64,000 bases of DNA, taken from contig NZ_JAMBOD010000008.1 of NCBI RefSeq assembly GCF_023715445.1, forward strand, positions 114,649-178,648. Reading direction: 5' to 3'. This DNA is from Fictibacillus nanhaiensis (lineage in GTDB: Bacteria; Bacillota; Bacilli; Bacillales; Fictibacillaceae). The notes beneath the pieces were generated by a model. It had not been told where the DNA came from and did no database searches. It worked only from the letters and a program-made list of their open reading frames with translations. Shown piece after piece: positions 16,059 through 23,883 of the stretch. Each line of letters begins with the position of its first letter. Within the stretch, counting starts at the first letter, position 1. The translations under genes were made by a program, and so were the position numbers.

Positions 16059-17120
16059 TTATAAATACGTCAACGAGTCCAAAATCTCCTGTAAACTCAG
16101 TTCTGCACATGCCATTGAAGTATCGGCTACGCCGTAATACATCTTAACGACGTCATCTTCAACAAGCACACCGCATGAGAACACAACATTTCCGAAGAAC
16201 CCATCTACTTCATAATCTGCTTTTGGTTCTAGGATCGGCGTTTCCGAACGAGCGATCACTTTTGCCGGATTCTCCAAATCTAGCAATACCGCCCCCATGC
16301 AATAACGGTCTTCCTTTGATGCGCCGTGGTAGAGCTCGAGCCAGCCTTTTTCCGTCTTGATCGGAACCGCACCGCCACCGATTCTGCCGTTGTCCCACAT
16401 ACCATCACGCAATCCGATCAGGTGCTTATGATTGCCCCAGTGCAAGAGATTCGTAGATTCCGCGATCCATATTTCCGGAGCACCTGTACTTTTCGGAACC
16501 GGCCGGTGCAATGCATAATAAAAGCCGTTAATTTTTTCAGGAAAAATTAATACGTCCTTGTTCTCCGGGCAAAAAATCATTCCGTGGTGCTCCACTTCAA
16601 CAAAATCCTTAGTAGAAACGAGTGACTCGCCGACACCAGCCGGAGATACGGCGCTGTAATAAATGTAGTACGTATCACCGATCTGGGTAACGCGAGGGTC
16701 CTCGATTCCGAACGTTTCAAGTTCATTTGATGGATAGATGAATGGCTTATCCTCAATCGTAAAGTTGCGTCCATCCGTGCTGCGAGCGAGTCGAATGTAG
16801 GAAAGCGAAGTTAAATATGAAAAGCTTTTACCGTTTTTCTTTTCGCAAATAACACGCGGATCTGCGAAATCGTATCGTTCGTCATCTAAATCAAACGAGT
16901 GGATCTCCAGTTCTCCCGTTTCAACATTATAAACCGGTGCTTTTACAACATTTGAGTCTTCACTAATCGGACGTTCAGCCACGCGCAAAAGCATGATGAC
17001 TTCATCCTTATATTTAGCGATTCCAGCGTTAAAGGCTCCGATTACTTCAAAATCGTCACGGTGCGGTTTTACGTCACGAGGCGTAACGAGCGGGTTTTCT
17101 TCATATCGATACACATTCAT
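16059..17120 (-). CDS. GH130 beta-mannoside phosphorylase
   Basis: A 353-residue five-bladed propeller of family GH130, whose members cleave beta-mannosides with phosphate to give mannose 1-phosphate. Visible marks: NVYRYEENPLVTPRDVKP, VIGAFNAGIAKYKDE, FADPRV, Asp141 in GIEDPRV (expected proton donor), FPEKINGFYYALHRP, GGGAVPIKTEKGWLELYHG and a phosphate-side stretch FFGNVVFSCG. The ATG at 17120 is preceded by AAGGGGA with eight-base spacing; an in-frame ATG 24 bases upstream overlaps the previous gene and lacks a site. It ends an operon with an ABC transporter and a DUF1861 protein. From memory the N-terminus resembles beta-1,2-mannobiose phosphorylases of Listeria and Thermoanaerobacter more than the beta-1,4 enzymes; that subgroup call is inference. 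Confidence 0.88.
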   Translation of the reverse strand: MNVYRYEENPLVTPRDVKPHRDDFEVIGAFNAGIAKYKDEVIMLLRVAERPISEDSNVVKAPVYNVETGELEIHSFDLDDERYDFADPRVICEKKNGKSFSYLTSLSYIRLARSTDGRNFTIEDKPFIYPSNELETFGIEDPRVTQIGDTYYIYYSAVSPAGVGESLVSTKDFVEVEHHGMIFCPENKDVLIFPEKINGFYYALHRPVPKSTGAPEIWIAESTNLLHWGNHKHLIGLRDGMWDNGRIGGGAVPIKTEKGWLELYHGASKEDRYCMGAVLLDLENPAKVIARSETPILEPKADYEVDGFFGNVVFSCGVLVEDDVVKMYYGVADTSMACAELSLQEILDSLTYL

Positions 17121-17133
17121 GCTGCATGTCCCC

Positions 17134-18057
17134 TTATTTTTCAAATTGGTTAAACGGATCTTGAATCAAGATTCTGTGTGCTTCGGCGTCACTAATACCT
17201 GCATAAAATTCTGCTGTTCCGTCTTCTTTTCGAACGAGCCCGCCGCTAAACACCACATCTACTAAATCAGGTCGTTTAGATGCACCCGCTAAAAAATCGT
17301 CACGAATAGCAATAAGCTGAATTTCTGTATGTTCACCTGTTTCAGGATTCAATGAAAACACCATCGGATAGTAATGACGATTTCCTTCTTCATCAAAACT
17401 CGCGATGTGACCAAGTACACCGATGTGTCCGTTGTTCAGGATATGGAGCTCGTTTGCACCGCCCCATTCTCCTTCAGCAAACTGTCCTTCTAATAGCGGT
17501 GCCTCTTCAATCACATCAAGTGTTAATTCTTCTAATGAAGAAATCCGCGCGAATCCAATCTTTCCACGCCCGCCCTTTTCTCCTTGAGGACGAGTCAGAA
17601 CAGCAACGCTTCCATCTTTTAATTCTGCGAGACGAAGATCTTTCATCCCGTCAGGCCCTTTAAATAACAGTTTTAAATTTTCAATACTAGAACCTTTGTA
17701 AAAAACTGTACGCCAGCCAAGTGCACCTTCATTTGTCGGATGGGGAAAAATCTCCACTCCTCCAAGCAACAGCTCACCACCAATCCTAGTTACGAACGGA
17801 TCTTGCAGTTCAAAAATTGGTGCTCCTTCTCTCGGTGTCCAAACGCCATCACGGTTCACGAAAAAGTAAACTTCTGAATGCTCGGTGTCACGTGCTTCTA
17901 CACGTCCTGCGATAATCAGCTCTCCTTCATCTTCAAAGGGAGCTGTAATGTTGTACACATCTCGGTCACTAACACCGGTAAACGTTAATTTTTCCGGGTT
18001 CACCGGCTGATCTTTCTCCAAATATATTTCCACTAATTCTGCACAAGTTTTTGTCAT
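17134..18057 (-). CDS. DUF1861-like beta-propeller protein
   Basis: A 307-residue protein that looks like the DUF1861 family, related in fold to GH43/GH130 propellers: FTGVSDRDVYNITAPFEDEGELIIAGRVEARDTE, then LQDPFVTRIGGELLLGGVE, GPDGMKDLRLAELKDGSVAVLTRPQG, EWGGANELHILNNGHIGVLGHIA and KRPDLVDVVFSGGLVR. There is no signal peptide. The ATG at 18057 has GAAGGAGA six bases upstream; an ATG two codons earlier abuts that site and cannot use it. It lies between the ABC permeases and the GH130 phosphorylase, so it probably acts on, or binds, the same mannoside. Biochemical function is not known to me. Confidence 0.75.
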   Translation of the reverse strand: MTKTCAELVEIYLEKDQPVNPEKLTFTGVSDRDVYNITAPFEDEGELIIAGRVEARDTEHSEVYFFVNRDGVWTPREGAPIFELQDPFVTRIGGELLLGGVEIFPHPTNEGALGWRTVFYKGSSIENLKLLFKGPDGMKDLRLAELKDGSVAVLTRPQGEKGGRGKIGFARISSLEELTLDVIEEAPLLEGQFAEGEWGGANELHILNNGHIGVLGHIASFDEEGNRHYYPMVFSLNPETGEHTEIQLIAIRDDFLAGASKRPDLVDVVFSGGLVRKEDGTAEFYAGISDAEAHRILIQDPFNQFEK

Positions 18058-18074
18058 GATCATTCTCCTTCAAC

Positions 18075-18902
18075 CTATTTAAGCGTAAACTGCATGCCTT
18101 CTTTAAATTGTTTCGAAAAGAACAGGAACAAGATGATGATCGGAACCGTTAATAAGACGGATGCTGCGTACATCGGACCCGGGTATCCGCCGTATGGTCC
18201 GAACATTTGAGATAGCAGGACATTCAGCGTCAGCATGCTATCACTTCTGACCACAATCATATCCCACAATAATTCCGTCCATCTTTCCATGAATAAGAAT
18301 AGGAAAACAACGGTTGTAATCGACTTTGACATCGGCAGTACGATTTTATATAAAATTTGAAAGTTAGAAGCTCCGTCCAGTTTAGCGGCTTCAATAAACG
18401 TGTCCGGAATCGCCCGGAAAAAGTTCGTGTACATGAAAACTGCCCACAGACTCATCGCTTTTGGCAGGATCATCGCCGTGTATGTGTCATATAGCCCTGC
18501 GTTTTGGATGATCAAAAACGTTGGGATCAGCAAGATGATCGCCGGGAAAAACATTTGGAACAATACTGCGTTATTGATGAAGTCCCGTCCTCTAAAGTTC
18601 ATTTTTGCAAGGGCAAAAGCGACCATTGCACCCGTTACCATCATGAGTGCGGTCGAAGCTGTTGAAACTATGACGCTGTTAAAGAAAGCTTTCAGCCACG
18701 GTCTTGCGATTCCCGCTTCTCCACCTGAGAAGAGCCATTCATAAGAACGCAGTGTTAATTCAGTCGGAACAACCTTTTTATCAACTTGCGTCCAGTCGGC
18801 AAATGAGTTCATAACCATATAGAGGTATGGAAAAACCATAACGATAAGCAATGCAAAAGCGATTAAATAACGGAAAGTTAATCCTTTTTTAGACCCAACC
18901 AT
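18075..18902 (-). CDS. Carbohydrate ABC transporter permease (MalG type)
   Basis: A 275-residue inner-membrane permease with about six hydrophobic segments. The EAA loop that contacts the ATPase is visible as IEAAKLDGASNFQILYKIVLPMSKS. It begins with MVGSKKGLTFRYLIAFALLIVMVFPYLYM and ends EGMQFTLK, a usual MalG-type ending. It overlaps the upstream permease gene by 14 bp. No ATP-binding subunit is encoded nearby; in Bacillaceae such CUT1 systems commonly share the MsmX ATPase encoded elsewhere. Confidence 0.93.
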   Translation of the reverse strand: MVGSKKGLTFRYLIAFALLIVMVFPYLYMVMNSFADWTQVDKKVVPTELTLRSYEWLFSGGEAGIARPWLKAFFNSVIVSTASTALMMVTGAMVAFALAKMNFRGRDFINNAVLFQMFFPAIILLIPTFLIIQNAGLYDTYTAMILPKAMSLWAVFMYTNFFRAIPDTFIEAAKLDGASNFQILYKIVLPMSKSITTVVFLFLFMERWTELLWDMIVVRSDSMLTLNVLLSQMFGPYGGYPGPMYAASVLLTVPIIILFLFFSKQFKEGMQFTLK

Positions 18903-19761
18903 TACGTTTCCCCCACATCTCTAGTAATTTTCTAATGATTAAAATGGAAGCGAACGTTACAACTGATGCGATGATCGCAACCGCTGACGCGTAGCCTGCA
19001 CTCAAGTTCGTAAACGCTTGTTTAAAAATTTCCATCTGCCATGTGTTTGTAGCGTAGTTTGGTCCACCGCCTGTCAGCTGGTAAACCTCTGTGAAAATCC
19101 CGAATGACACACCGATTGATAGGATCAATACGGTAAACAACGCTGGATACAACAGCGGCAAAGTTATTTTCCAAAAGCGTTGTGACGGTGTTACTCCGTC
19201 GATGGCAGCCGCTTCATAAACATCTTTATTGATGCTTTCAAATCCCGCTGTCAGAATAAGTGCGTAATATCCGGTGAACTTCCAGGCGATAATCGCCGCA
19301 ACCACGAGCAATGCAGATAACGGTGTGCTCAACCAGTCAATTTCGATTCCGAAATTTCGTAAAAACACGTTGAAAGCACTGTTATGTGACAGCAATCCTT
19401 TTACGATTAAAGATGAAACAACTCCTGATGCTAGATAAGGTAAAAAGAAACCAATCAAAAACAATCCTTTAAATTTCGGCAGCCCGTGAATAACAAGTGC
19501 AACAGCAAGTGACGAAACAATTACCATTGGTACGAAGGCTGCCATGAACTTAAACGTTACGAAGAATGCAGCTTGCACTCCAGGGTGCTTAACCGCTTCT
19601 ATAAAATTATCAAAGCCTTTAAAGTAGTAGACTGGCGAGATCAGATTCCAGTCCGTAAATGAGAGGTACATCGACCAGATCAGCGGTACGGCGAAGAAAA
19701 TAATCGCATATAAAAGGTAAGGACTGGCGAATAGCCAGCCCGTCCCGTTTGTTTTCTTCAT
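18889..19761 (-). CDS. Carbohydrate ABC transporter permease (MalF type)
   Basis: A 290-residue permease with six hydrophobic segments (starting WLFASPYLLYAIIFFAVPLIW) and an EAA loop YEAAAIDGVTPSQRFWKITLPLL. It overlaps the binding-protein gene by four bases at its start and the MalG-type gene by 14 bp at its end, so the three are translationally coupled. It forms the membrane channel with the next gene, importing the mannoside used by the GH130 enzyme (inference from the operon). Confidence 0.93.
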   Translation of the reverse strand: MKKTNGTGWLFASPYLLYAIIFFAVPLIWSMYLSFTDWNLISPVYYFKGFDNFIEAVKHPGVQAAFFVTFKFMAAFVPMVIVSSLAVALVIHGLPKFKGLFLIGFFLPYLASGVVSSLIVKGLLSHNSAFNVFLRNFGIEIDWLSTPLSALLVVAAIIAWKFTGYYALILTAGFESINKDVYEAAAIDGVTPSQRFWKITLPLLYPALFTVLILSIGVSFGIFTEVYQLTGGGPNYATNTWQMEIFKQAFTNLSAGYASAVAIIASVVTFASILIIRKLLEMWGKRNGWV

Positions 19762-21077
19762 TTCTTAAGTTCCTCCTTTATGGCCTTCTTCATTTCGTTC
19801 CAGCCTTTTTCAGGATCAACTTCTCCCTTCACGATAGGGTTCACAGCATAACGGCCAATATGTGTCTGAAGCTCGTTATATTTTGCGTTATCAATCGAAG
19901 GTATTGCGTTCGGAACAGCTTCCGCATATGGCTTCAGCTCTGGATTTTTATCAAAGAATGCTTTGAACGATTCATTTGTTGAAAGATCATCACGAGCAGG
20001 TGGCAATTTAGTCGTTTCAAGCCACTTCAAATCGTATTCAGGATTCGAATAAACAAAATTCATAAACTCCATCGCCGCTTTCCGCTCGTCTTCGGTTGCA
20101 GAAGCATAGATAACGATTCCTTTTGTATCAGCGAACGTATTGATGTTCTCTTGCTTAGCATCATCTGGAACAGGAGGTAGTGATAACCCAAAGTTTTCGT
20201 TGTATTTCATCTCAGGGAACTTTTCTTCCCAATAGCTGAACGTCCATGGACCAAGATCAGTAAAGATACCAAGACCATTTTCAAAAGGATCTGTAGACTG
20301 CTTGGTTAAAATCCCATCTTCTTTTCTTAAGTCATCCATAAATTGAAGAGCATTGATTCCCGCTTCGTCTTCGGCTACAAACTTCTTACCTTCAATAAAA
20401 TTGTTTCCACCGGACGCCGCATCATAAAGCATGAAAAAGTCAAACCATCTATGATGTGCTGTTGGATCTGCAAGTGCAGGTTTAGCCCAAACATACTTTT
20501 CAGGGTATTTCGCTTTTAGCTTTTTCGCAGCATCAAGAACTTCACTATAAGTAGCCGGCATTTTATCCACGCCAACTTCTTTTAAAATATCGATTCTCCA
20601 GCCGAATAACATCGGGTTTGAGTAAATGGGCATTACATATTGATTGTCATCTGAGAACTTCCATGTTTTAATCGTGTCTGTCATGTTACGATTTTCCAGC
20701 AGCTTATCCCAGCCTTCGATTTCGTTGAGCGGAACAAGCGCTTTGCTTTCAGCGAGCTGAGCCGCGAACCCACGGTTGATGTTTTCAGACATCGTCGGAG
20801 CACTCTTACCTGCGATCGCAGATTGGATGCTCGCTTCTGAAGTTGGACTTTCTTTCATCGGACTTACTTTAACGTTAATTTTTGGATTTTCTTTTTCAAA
20901 TTCTTTCGCCATCTCTTTCCAATACACTTGCTGAGTCGGGTTTGGAGCCGCCCAGAATTCGATTGTTGTTTCTCCGTTAGCGGACTTTCCGCCGCCGTTT
21001 CCAGTTGAGCAGCCTGCAAGCGCGGACGCTGCAATCGTTGCGGTAAGGAAAAGAGATGCTGCCTTTTTCATTTTCAT
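19758..21077 (-). CDS. ABC transporter sugar-binding lipoprotein
   Basis: A 439-residue family 1 solute-binding protein. Signal peptide MKMKKAASLFLTATIAASALAGC ends in the lipobox ALAGC, so it is a membrane-anchored lipoprotein outside the cell. The core includes TTIEFWAAPNPTQQVYWKEMAKEFEKENP and SPMKESPTSEASIQSAIAGKSAPTM. AAGGGGG stands eight bases before the ATG. It is the first gene of the operon that runs through two permeases, DUF1861 and GH130 to the terminator at 16017-16048. A palindromic operator (21129-21146) lies 52 bp upstream, matching the divergent LacI regulator. Confidence 0.92.
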   Translation of the reverse strand: MKMKKAASLFLTATIAASALAGCSTGNGGGKSANGETTIEFWAAPNPTQQVYWKEMAKEFEKENPKINVKVSPMKESPTSEASIQSAIAGKSAPTMSENINRGFAAQLAESKALVPLNEIEGWDKLLENRNMTDTIKTWKFSDDNQYVMPIYSNPMLFGWRIDILKEVGVDKMPATYSEVLDAAKKLKAKYPEKYVWAKPALADPTAHHRWFDFFMLYDAASGGNNFIEGKKFVAEDEAGINALQFMDDLRKEDGILTKQSTDPFENGLGIFTDLGPWTFSYWEEKFPEMKYNENFGLSLPPVPDDAKQENINTFADTKGIVIYASATEDERKAAMEFMNFVYSNPEYDLKWLETTKLPPARDDLSTNESFKAFFDKNPELKPYAEAVPNAIPSIDNAKYNELQTHIGRYAVNPIVKGEVDPEKGWNEMKKAIKEELKK

Positions 21078-21128
21078 CAGAATATCCCCCTTGTTAATAG
21101 TCTTTCCGAGCTATGGTGTACTACCCAA

Positions 21129-21146
21129 AATGACAGCGCTATCATT
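21129..21146. promoter_or_regulatory. LacI-type operator of the ABC-GH130 operon
   Basis: AATGACAGCGCTATCATT is an 18-bp palindrome broken by one mismatched pair, with AGCGCT in the centre. This is the usual build of LacI-family operators and differs from the GAAACGTTTC type at 7.4-7.5 kb, so the two LacI proteins here should have separate targets. Confidence 0.7.
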
Positions 21147-21175
21147 CTGAGTTAAAAAATTTACTTCCCTAAACA

Positions 21176-21195
21176 TTACAATGTAAATATTGTAA
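21176..21195. promoter_or_regulatory. Inverted repeat TTACAAT-N6-ATTGTAA
   Basis: Seven-base arms TTACAAT and ATTGTAA around six bases in the divergent promoter region between the binding-protein and LacI genes. The binding factor is unknown. Confidence 0.5.
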
Positions 21196-21225
21196 TTACT
21201 TAAATGCGTTTTGTAACCTTATGTA

Positions 21226-21240
21226 ATGTGATTATCACAT
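21226..21240. promoter_or_regulatory. Inverted repeat ATGTGAT-N-ATCACAT
   Basis: Seven-base arms around a single base. It recalls a CRP-type site but its half-sites are three bases closer together than in CRP sites, so it is recorded only as a palindrome. The rest of the 343-bp divergent region is AT-rich and holds no gene. Confidence 0.4.
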
Positions 21241-21323
21241 GTATACGTAATGTTGTCAAATGATTTTGCTGACAACTTGAATTTAATTTAAGCCTTCATT
21301 TTACAGCGTTAAATGATCATTTT

Positions 21324-21347
21324 AAATTAATTAATAGAATTTATTTA
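21324..21347. promoter_or_regulatory. AT-rich shared motif, possible operator (site C)
   Basis: AATTAATTAATAGAATTT followed by ATTTA, upstream of the second LacI gene. It matches site B if four bases are deleted. Weak, because both are almost pure AT. Confidence 0.25.
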
Positions 21348-21420
21348 CTTAATCTACCTTTTCGTATATATTTAATTTGTAACGTGACAAAATTCTTTTT
21401 TTGGAAGGTTTGTTTATATT

Positions 21421-22434
21421 ATGGCGAAAAAAGTGTCCATGCAAGACATTGCGGATCGATTAAGCATTTCAAAAAACTCCGTGTCTCAGGCTCTCTCTGG
21501 TAAGCCAGGTGTGAGTCCTGCCACTCGTAAAAAAATAGAAGAAACAGCTAAAGAATTAGGGTATCAATACAAGACGATCCCAGCGAAAACAGATAACGGT
21601 GGAACTGGAAACATCGGACTCATTGCATCCGATCTCGCTTTTTCATTGCAAAGCTTTTTTGGAAAGATCTATTTAAGTGTGGAAAAAGAAGCAACAAACA
21701 GAGGGCTTAATGTACTTATTCAATCGGTAAGCAACGAGGCGAAAGAGAATCTCACTCTTCCATCGTTTATTGAAAACAAACAAGTCGATGGCGTCCTTAT
21801 CTTGTCACATATCAGTACGGAATATATGAATAAGGTCATCGCAACGGGGATTCCAACGGTAACGATCGACCACCATCATCCGCTCATTCAAGCAGATGCG
21901 ATTCTAACAAATAACCGATTCGCTGCCTATACTGCAGTTAAACACCTGATTGATCTTGGACATGAAAAAATTGCATTCGTTGGAGATACCCGTTTTTCAC
22001 CGAGTTATCATGAGCGGCTTGAGGGTTATTTGCTCGCTTTTCAAGAGCATGAGCTGCAAGTTGATGATGAAATGATTTTTTCTTCTGTTGAGGAAAGTGA
22101 AATCGTGGTTCGTAATCTGGTGGATTCATTGGAGAAACAACCCACAGCCTGGTTTTGCGTAAATGACGGACTCGGATTTTTTGTTCAGTCTTCTCTTCAG
22201 CAGAAAGGGTTACGCGTGCCTGACGATGTATCTGTCTGCAGTTTTGATAACGGCCAGCTTTCCAGGTTAGCCAATCCGAAGATTACGACGATGGATATTG
22301 ACCTAGAGCTGTACGGCAGAAAAGCGATCGAACAGCTCGTCTGGCGAATGGAAAACACTGAGGAACCAATCACAGAGCTGCTTCTCCCGGCAAATCTACT
22401 AAAACGTGAGTCAACTTCTAAAGTTAATAAATAA
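21421..22434 (+). CDS. LacI family transcriptional regulator
   Basis: A 337-residue LacI/GalR repressor: HTH and hinge in KVSMQDIADRLSISKNSVSQALSGKPGVS, then a sugar-binding domain (IGLIASDLAFSLQSFFGKIY; VDGVLILSHISTEYM; AWFCVNDGLGFFVQ; VSVCSFDNGQLSRL). The ATG is preceded by TTGGAAGGTTTGTTTATATT, with GGAAGG as a plausible but slightly distant ribosome site. It is divergent from the ABC-GH130 operon, whose leader carries a LacI-type operator, so it most likely controls mannoside uptake and phosphorolysis. It has its own terminator. Confidence 0.92.
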   Translation: MAKKVSMQDIADRLSISKNSVSQALSGKPGVSPATRKKIEETAKELGYQYKTIPAKTDNGGTGNIGLIASDLAFSLQSFFGKIYLSVEKEATNRGLNVLIQSVSNEAKENLTLPSFIENKQVDGVLILSHISTEYMNKVIATGIPTVTIDHHHPLIQADAILTNNRFAAYTAVKHLIDLGHEKIAFVGDTRFSPSYHERLEGYLLAFQEHELQVDDEMIFSSVEESEIVVRNLVDSLEKQPTAWFCVNDGLGFFVQSSLQQKGLRVPDDVSVCSFDNGQLSRLANPKITTMDIDLELYGRKAIEQLVWRMENTEEPITELLLPANLLKRESTSKVNK

Positions 22435-22440
22435 AATGGA

Positions 22441-22467
22441 GCCCCTTGGTTGCAAGGGGCTTTCGTT
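22441..22467 (+). terminator. Terminator of the second LacI gene
   Basis: Stem GCCCCTT / AAGGGGC with a six-base loop, then TTTCGTT. The same stem recurs at 43510-43529. Confidence 0.8.
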
Positions 22468-22481
22468 ATACATGTTGTTGG

Positions 22482-22630
22482 TTTTACGGTACGTGTTCTT
22501 TTATCTGTTACATGTTCGCGCAAAAATAGCTCGCTACGCTCCGAATTATCGATCTTCGCTCAGAAATCCCTGTTTTTCGCTCAAACCACCTCTAGGTTCG
22601 CTCAAATTCATCGAGTTACGCTCAAGGTTA
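22482..22630 (+). repeat. 21-bp-period tandem array, family 1, copy R3
   Basis: Head as in the other copies, then six cores at 22517, 22537, 22557, 22578, 22599 and 22619 (steps 20-21). Its variable segments match those of R4 at 23681-23828 nearly base for base, unlike any other copy. R3 and R4 bracket the NERD gene in the same orientation. Confidence 0.9.
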
Positions 22631-22709
22631 TCTTTAAAACAATGAAACTAAGATCTGATGAAGGACTCGGTTGCCATAAAAGAGAATTTTTATCATAAGG
22701 AGTGATGTT

Positions 22710-23678
22710 ATGATTGTAAAAGAAGCAGCAGAATCTATTAAAATTAAAAAATTGAGACTCTTACATAAGCGTTTTTCCCCTGACCATCCTGCAGAGAAGG
22801 AAATAGAAGGTGAACTTATAAGAAGCATTGCAGGTTATAAAGGTGAAAAATCCCTCGATTTCCATTTAGATTTGCTCCCAAAAGAGGAAACTCACATTTT
22901 TCACGATCTCCGTCTCCCGTATGGCTCCGGTCATTTCCAAATCGATATCCTTCTCTTAACACCATCATTTTTTCTCATTATCGAAGTGAAACATATTTCA
23001 GGCACTCTAATATTTGACCAAGAATTTCACCAGCTAATCCGTACATATAAAGATATCGAAGAAGTGTTTCCGGACCCAATCTCACAGCTTTACCGACAAA
23101 CTCATTTGTTCAAAGAATGGTTGAAACTCCATAAGTTCCCCATGATTCCAATTGAATCAATTGTGATAATCAGCAACCCCAACTCCAAAATTATGGCCAT
23201 ACCTGAAAATACGAATATCTCTAAATCTGTAACACATAGTACTAACCTTCTAGCCAGATTTCACACCTATCAAAAGCATTATCAAAAAGAAATAATTACT
23301 AAAAAAGACATCAAAAAATTATCCCGGCTTTTGCTTAAACATCATAATCAAACCGATCAAGATCTCTTTAAAAAATTTAATATATCGGCGGCTGACTTGA
23401 TTAAAGGTGTAGCCTGTCCAAAATGTTTTAAAATTCCTATGATTAGAGCAAGAAGGAAGTGGTTTTGTCCAAATTGTGGTCATTATTGCAGGCAAGCGCA
23501 TTTGGAAGCGTTAAGGGAATACGCATTATTAATTAGCCCAATAATGCCAATTCATGATTGCTGCGACTTCCTTCAGATTTCCTCCCGCCATCTCGCAAAA
23601 CATCTATTGAATGATTTAAATATTTCAGCCACGAAAATAGGGAAGTACAAAGTTTTCCACTTGAATGAGTTAGATTAG
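22710..23678 (+). CDS. NERD domain protein with zinc ribbon
   Basis: A 322-residue protein. Residues ~30-150 form a NERD (nuclease-related) domain: GEKSLDFHLDLLPKEETHIFHDLRLP, then FQIDILLLTPSFFLIIEVKH, where the Asp and the E-x-K give the PD-(D/E)xK-like signature. Near residue 235 is a four-cysteine zinc ribbon (CPKC ... CPNCGHYC), followed by a helical tail that could bind DNA. The ATG is preceded by AAGGAG. No partner gene sits beside it. NERD proteins are thought to process DNA or RNA, but no role is proven to my knowledge. It lies alone between two almost identical repeat arrays, which looks like an inserted or duplicated cassette. Confidence 0.85.
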   Translation: MIVKEAAESIKIKKLRLLHKRFSPDHPAEKEIEGELIRSIAGYKGEKSLDFHLDLLPKEETHIFHDLRLPYGSGHFQIDILLLTPSFFLIIEVKHISGTLIFDQEFHQLIRTYKDIEEVFPDPISQLYRQTHLFKEWLKLHKFPMIPIESIVIISNPNSKIMAIPENTNISKSVTHSTNLLARFHTYQKHYQKEIITKKDIKKLSRLLLKHHNQTDQDLFKKFNISAADLIKGVACPKCFKIPMIRARRKWFCPNCGHYCRQAHLEALREYALLISPIMPIHDCCDFLQISSRHLAKHLLNDLNISATKIGKYKVFHLNELD

Positions 23679-23680
23679 TA

Positions 23681-23828
23681 TTTTACGGTACGTGTTCTTT
23701 AGTCTGTTACACGTTTGCTCAAAAAAAGCTCGCTACGCTCAGAATTACCGATCTTCGCTCAGAATCCCTGTTTTACGCTCAAACCACCTCTAATTTCGCT
23801 CAAATTCATCGACTTACGCTCAAGTCGT
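23681..23828 (+). repeat. 21-bp-period tandem array, family 1, copy R4
   Basis: Head, then six cores at 23716, 23736, 23756, 23776, 23797 and 23817 (steps 20-21). It starts right after the NERD stop codon and is the near-duplicate of R3. Confidence 0.9.
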
Positions 23829-23840
23829 TCAGTTACACAC

Positions 23841-23872
23841 AAAAAAACAACCGAAACCTATCATTCCGGTTG
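23841..23872 (-). terminator. Terminator of manA
   Basis: On the minus strand a nine-base stem CAACCGGAA / TTTCGGTTG (one G-T pair) is followed by seven T, 12 bp after the manA stop. Confidence 0.8.
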
Positions 23873-23883
23873 CTCCTTTTCTA

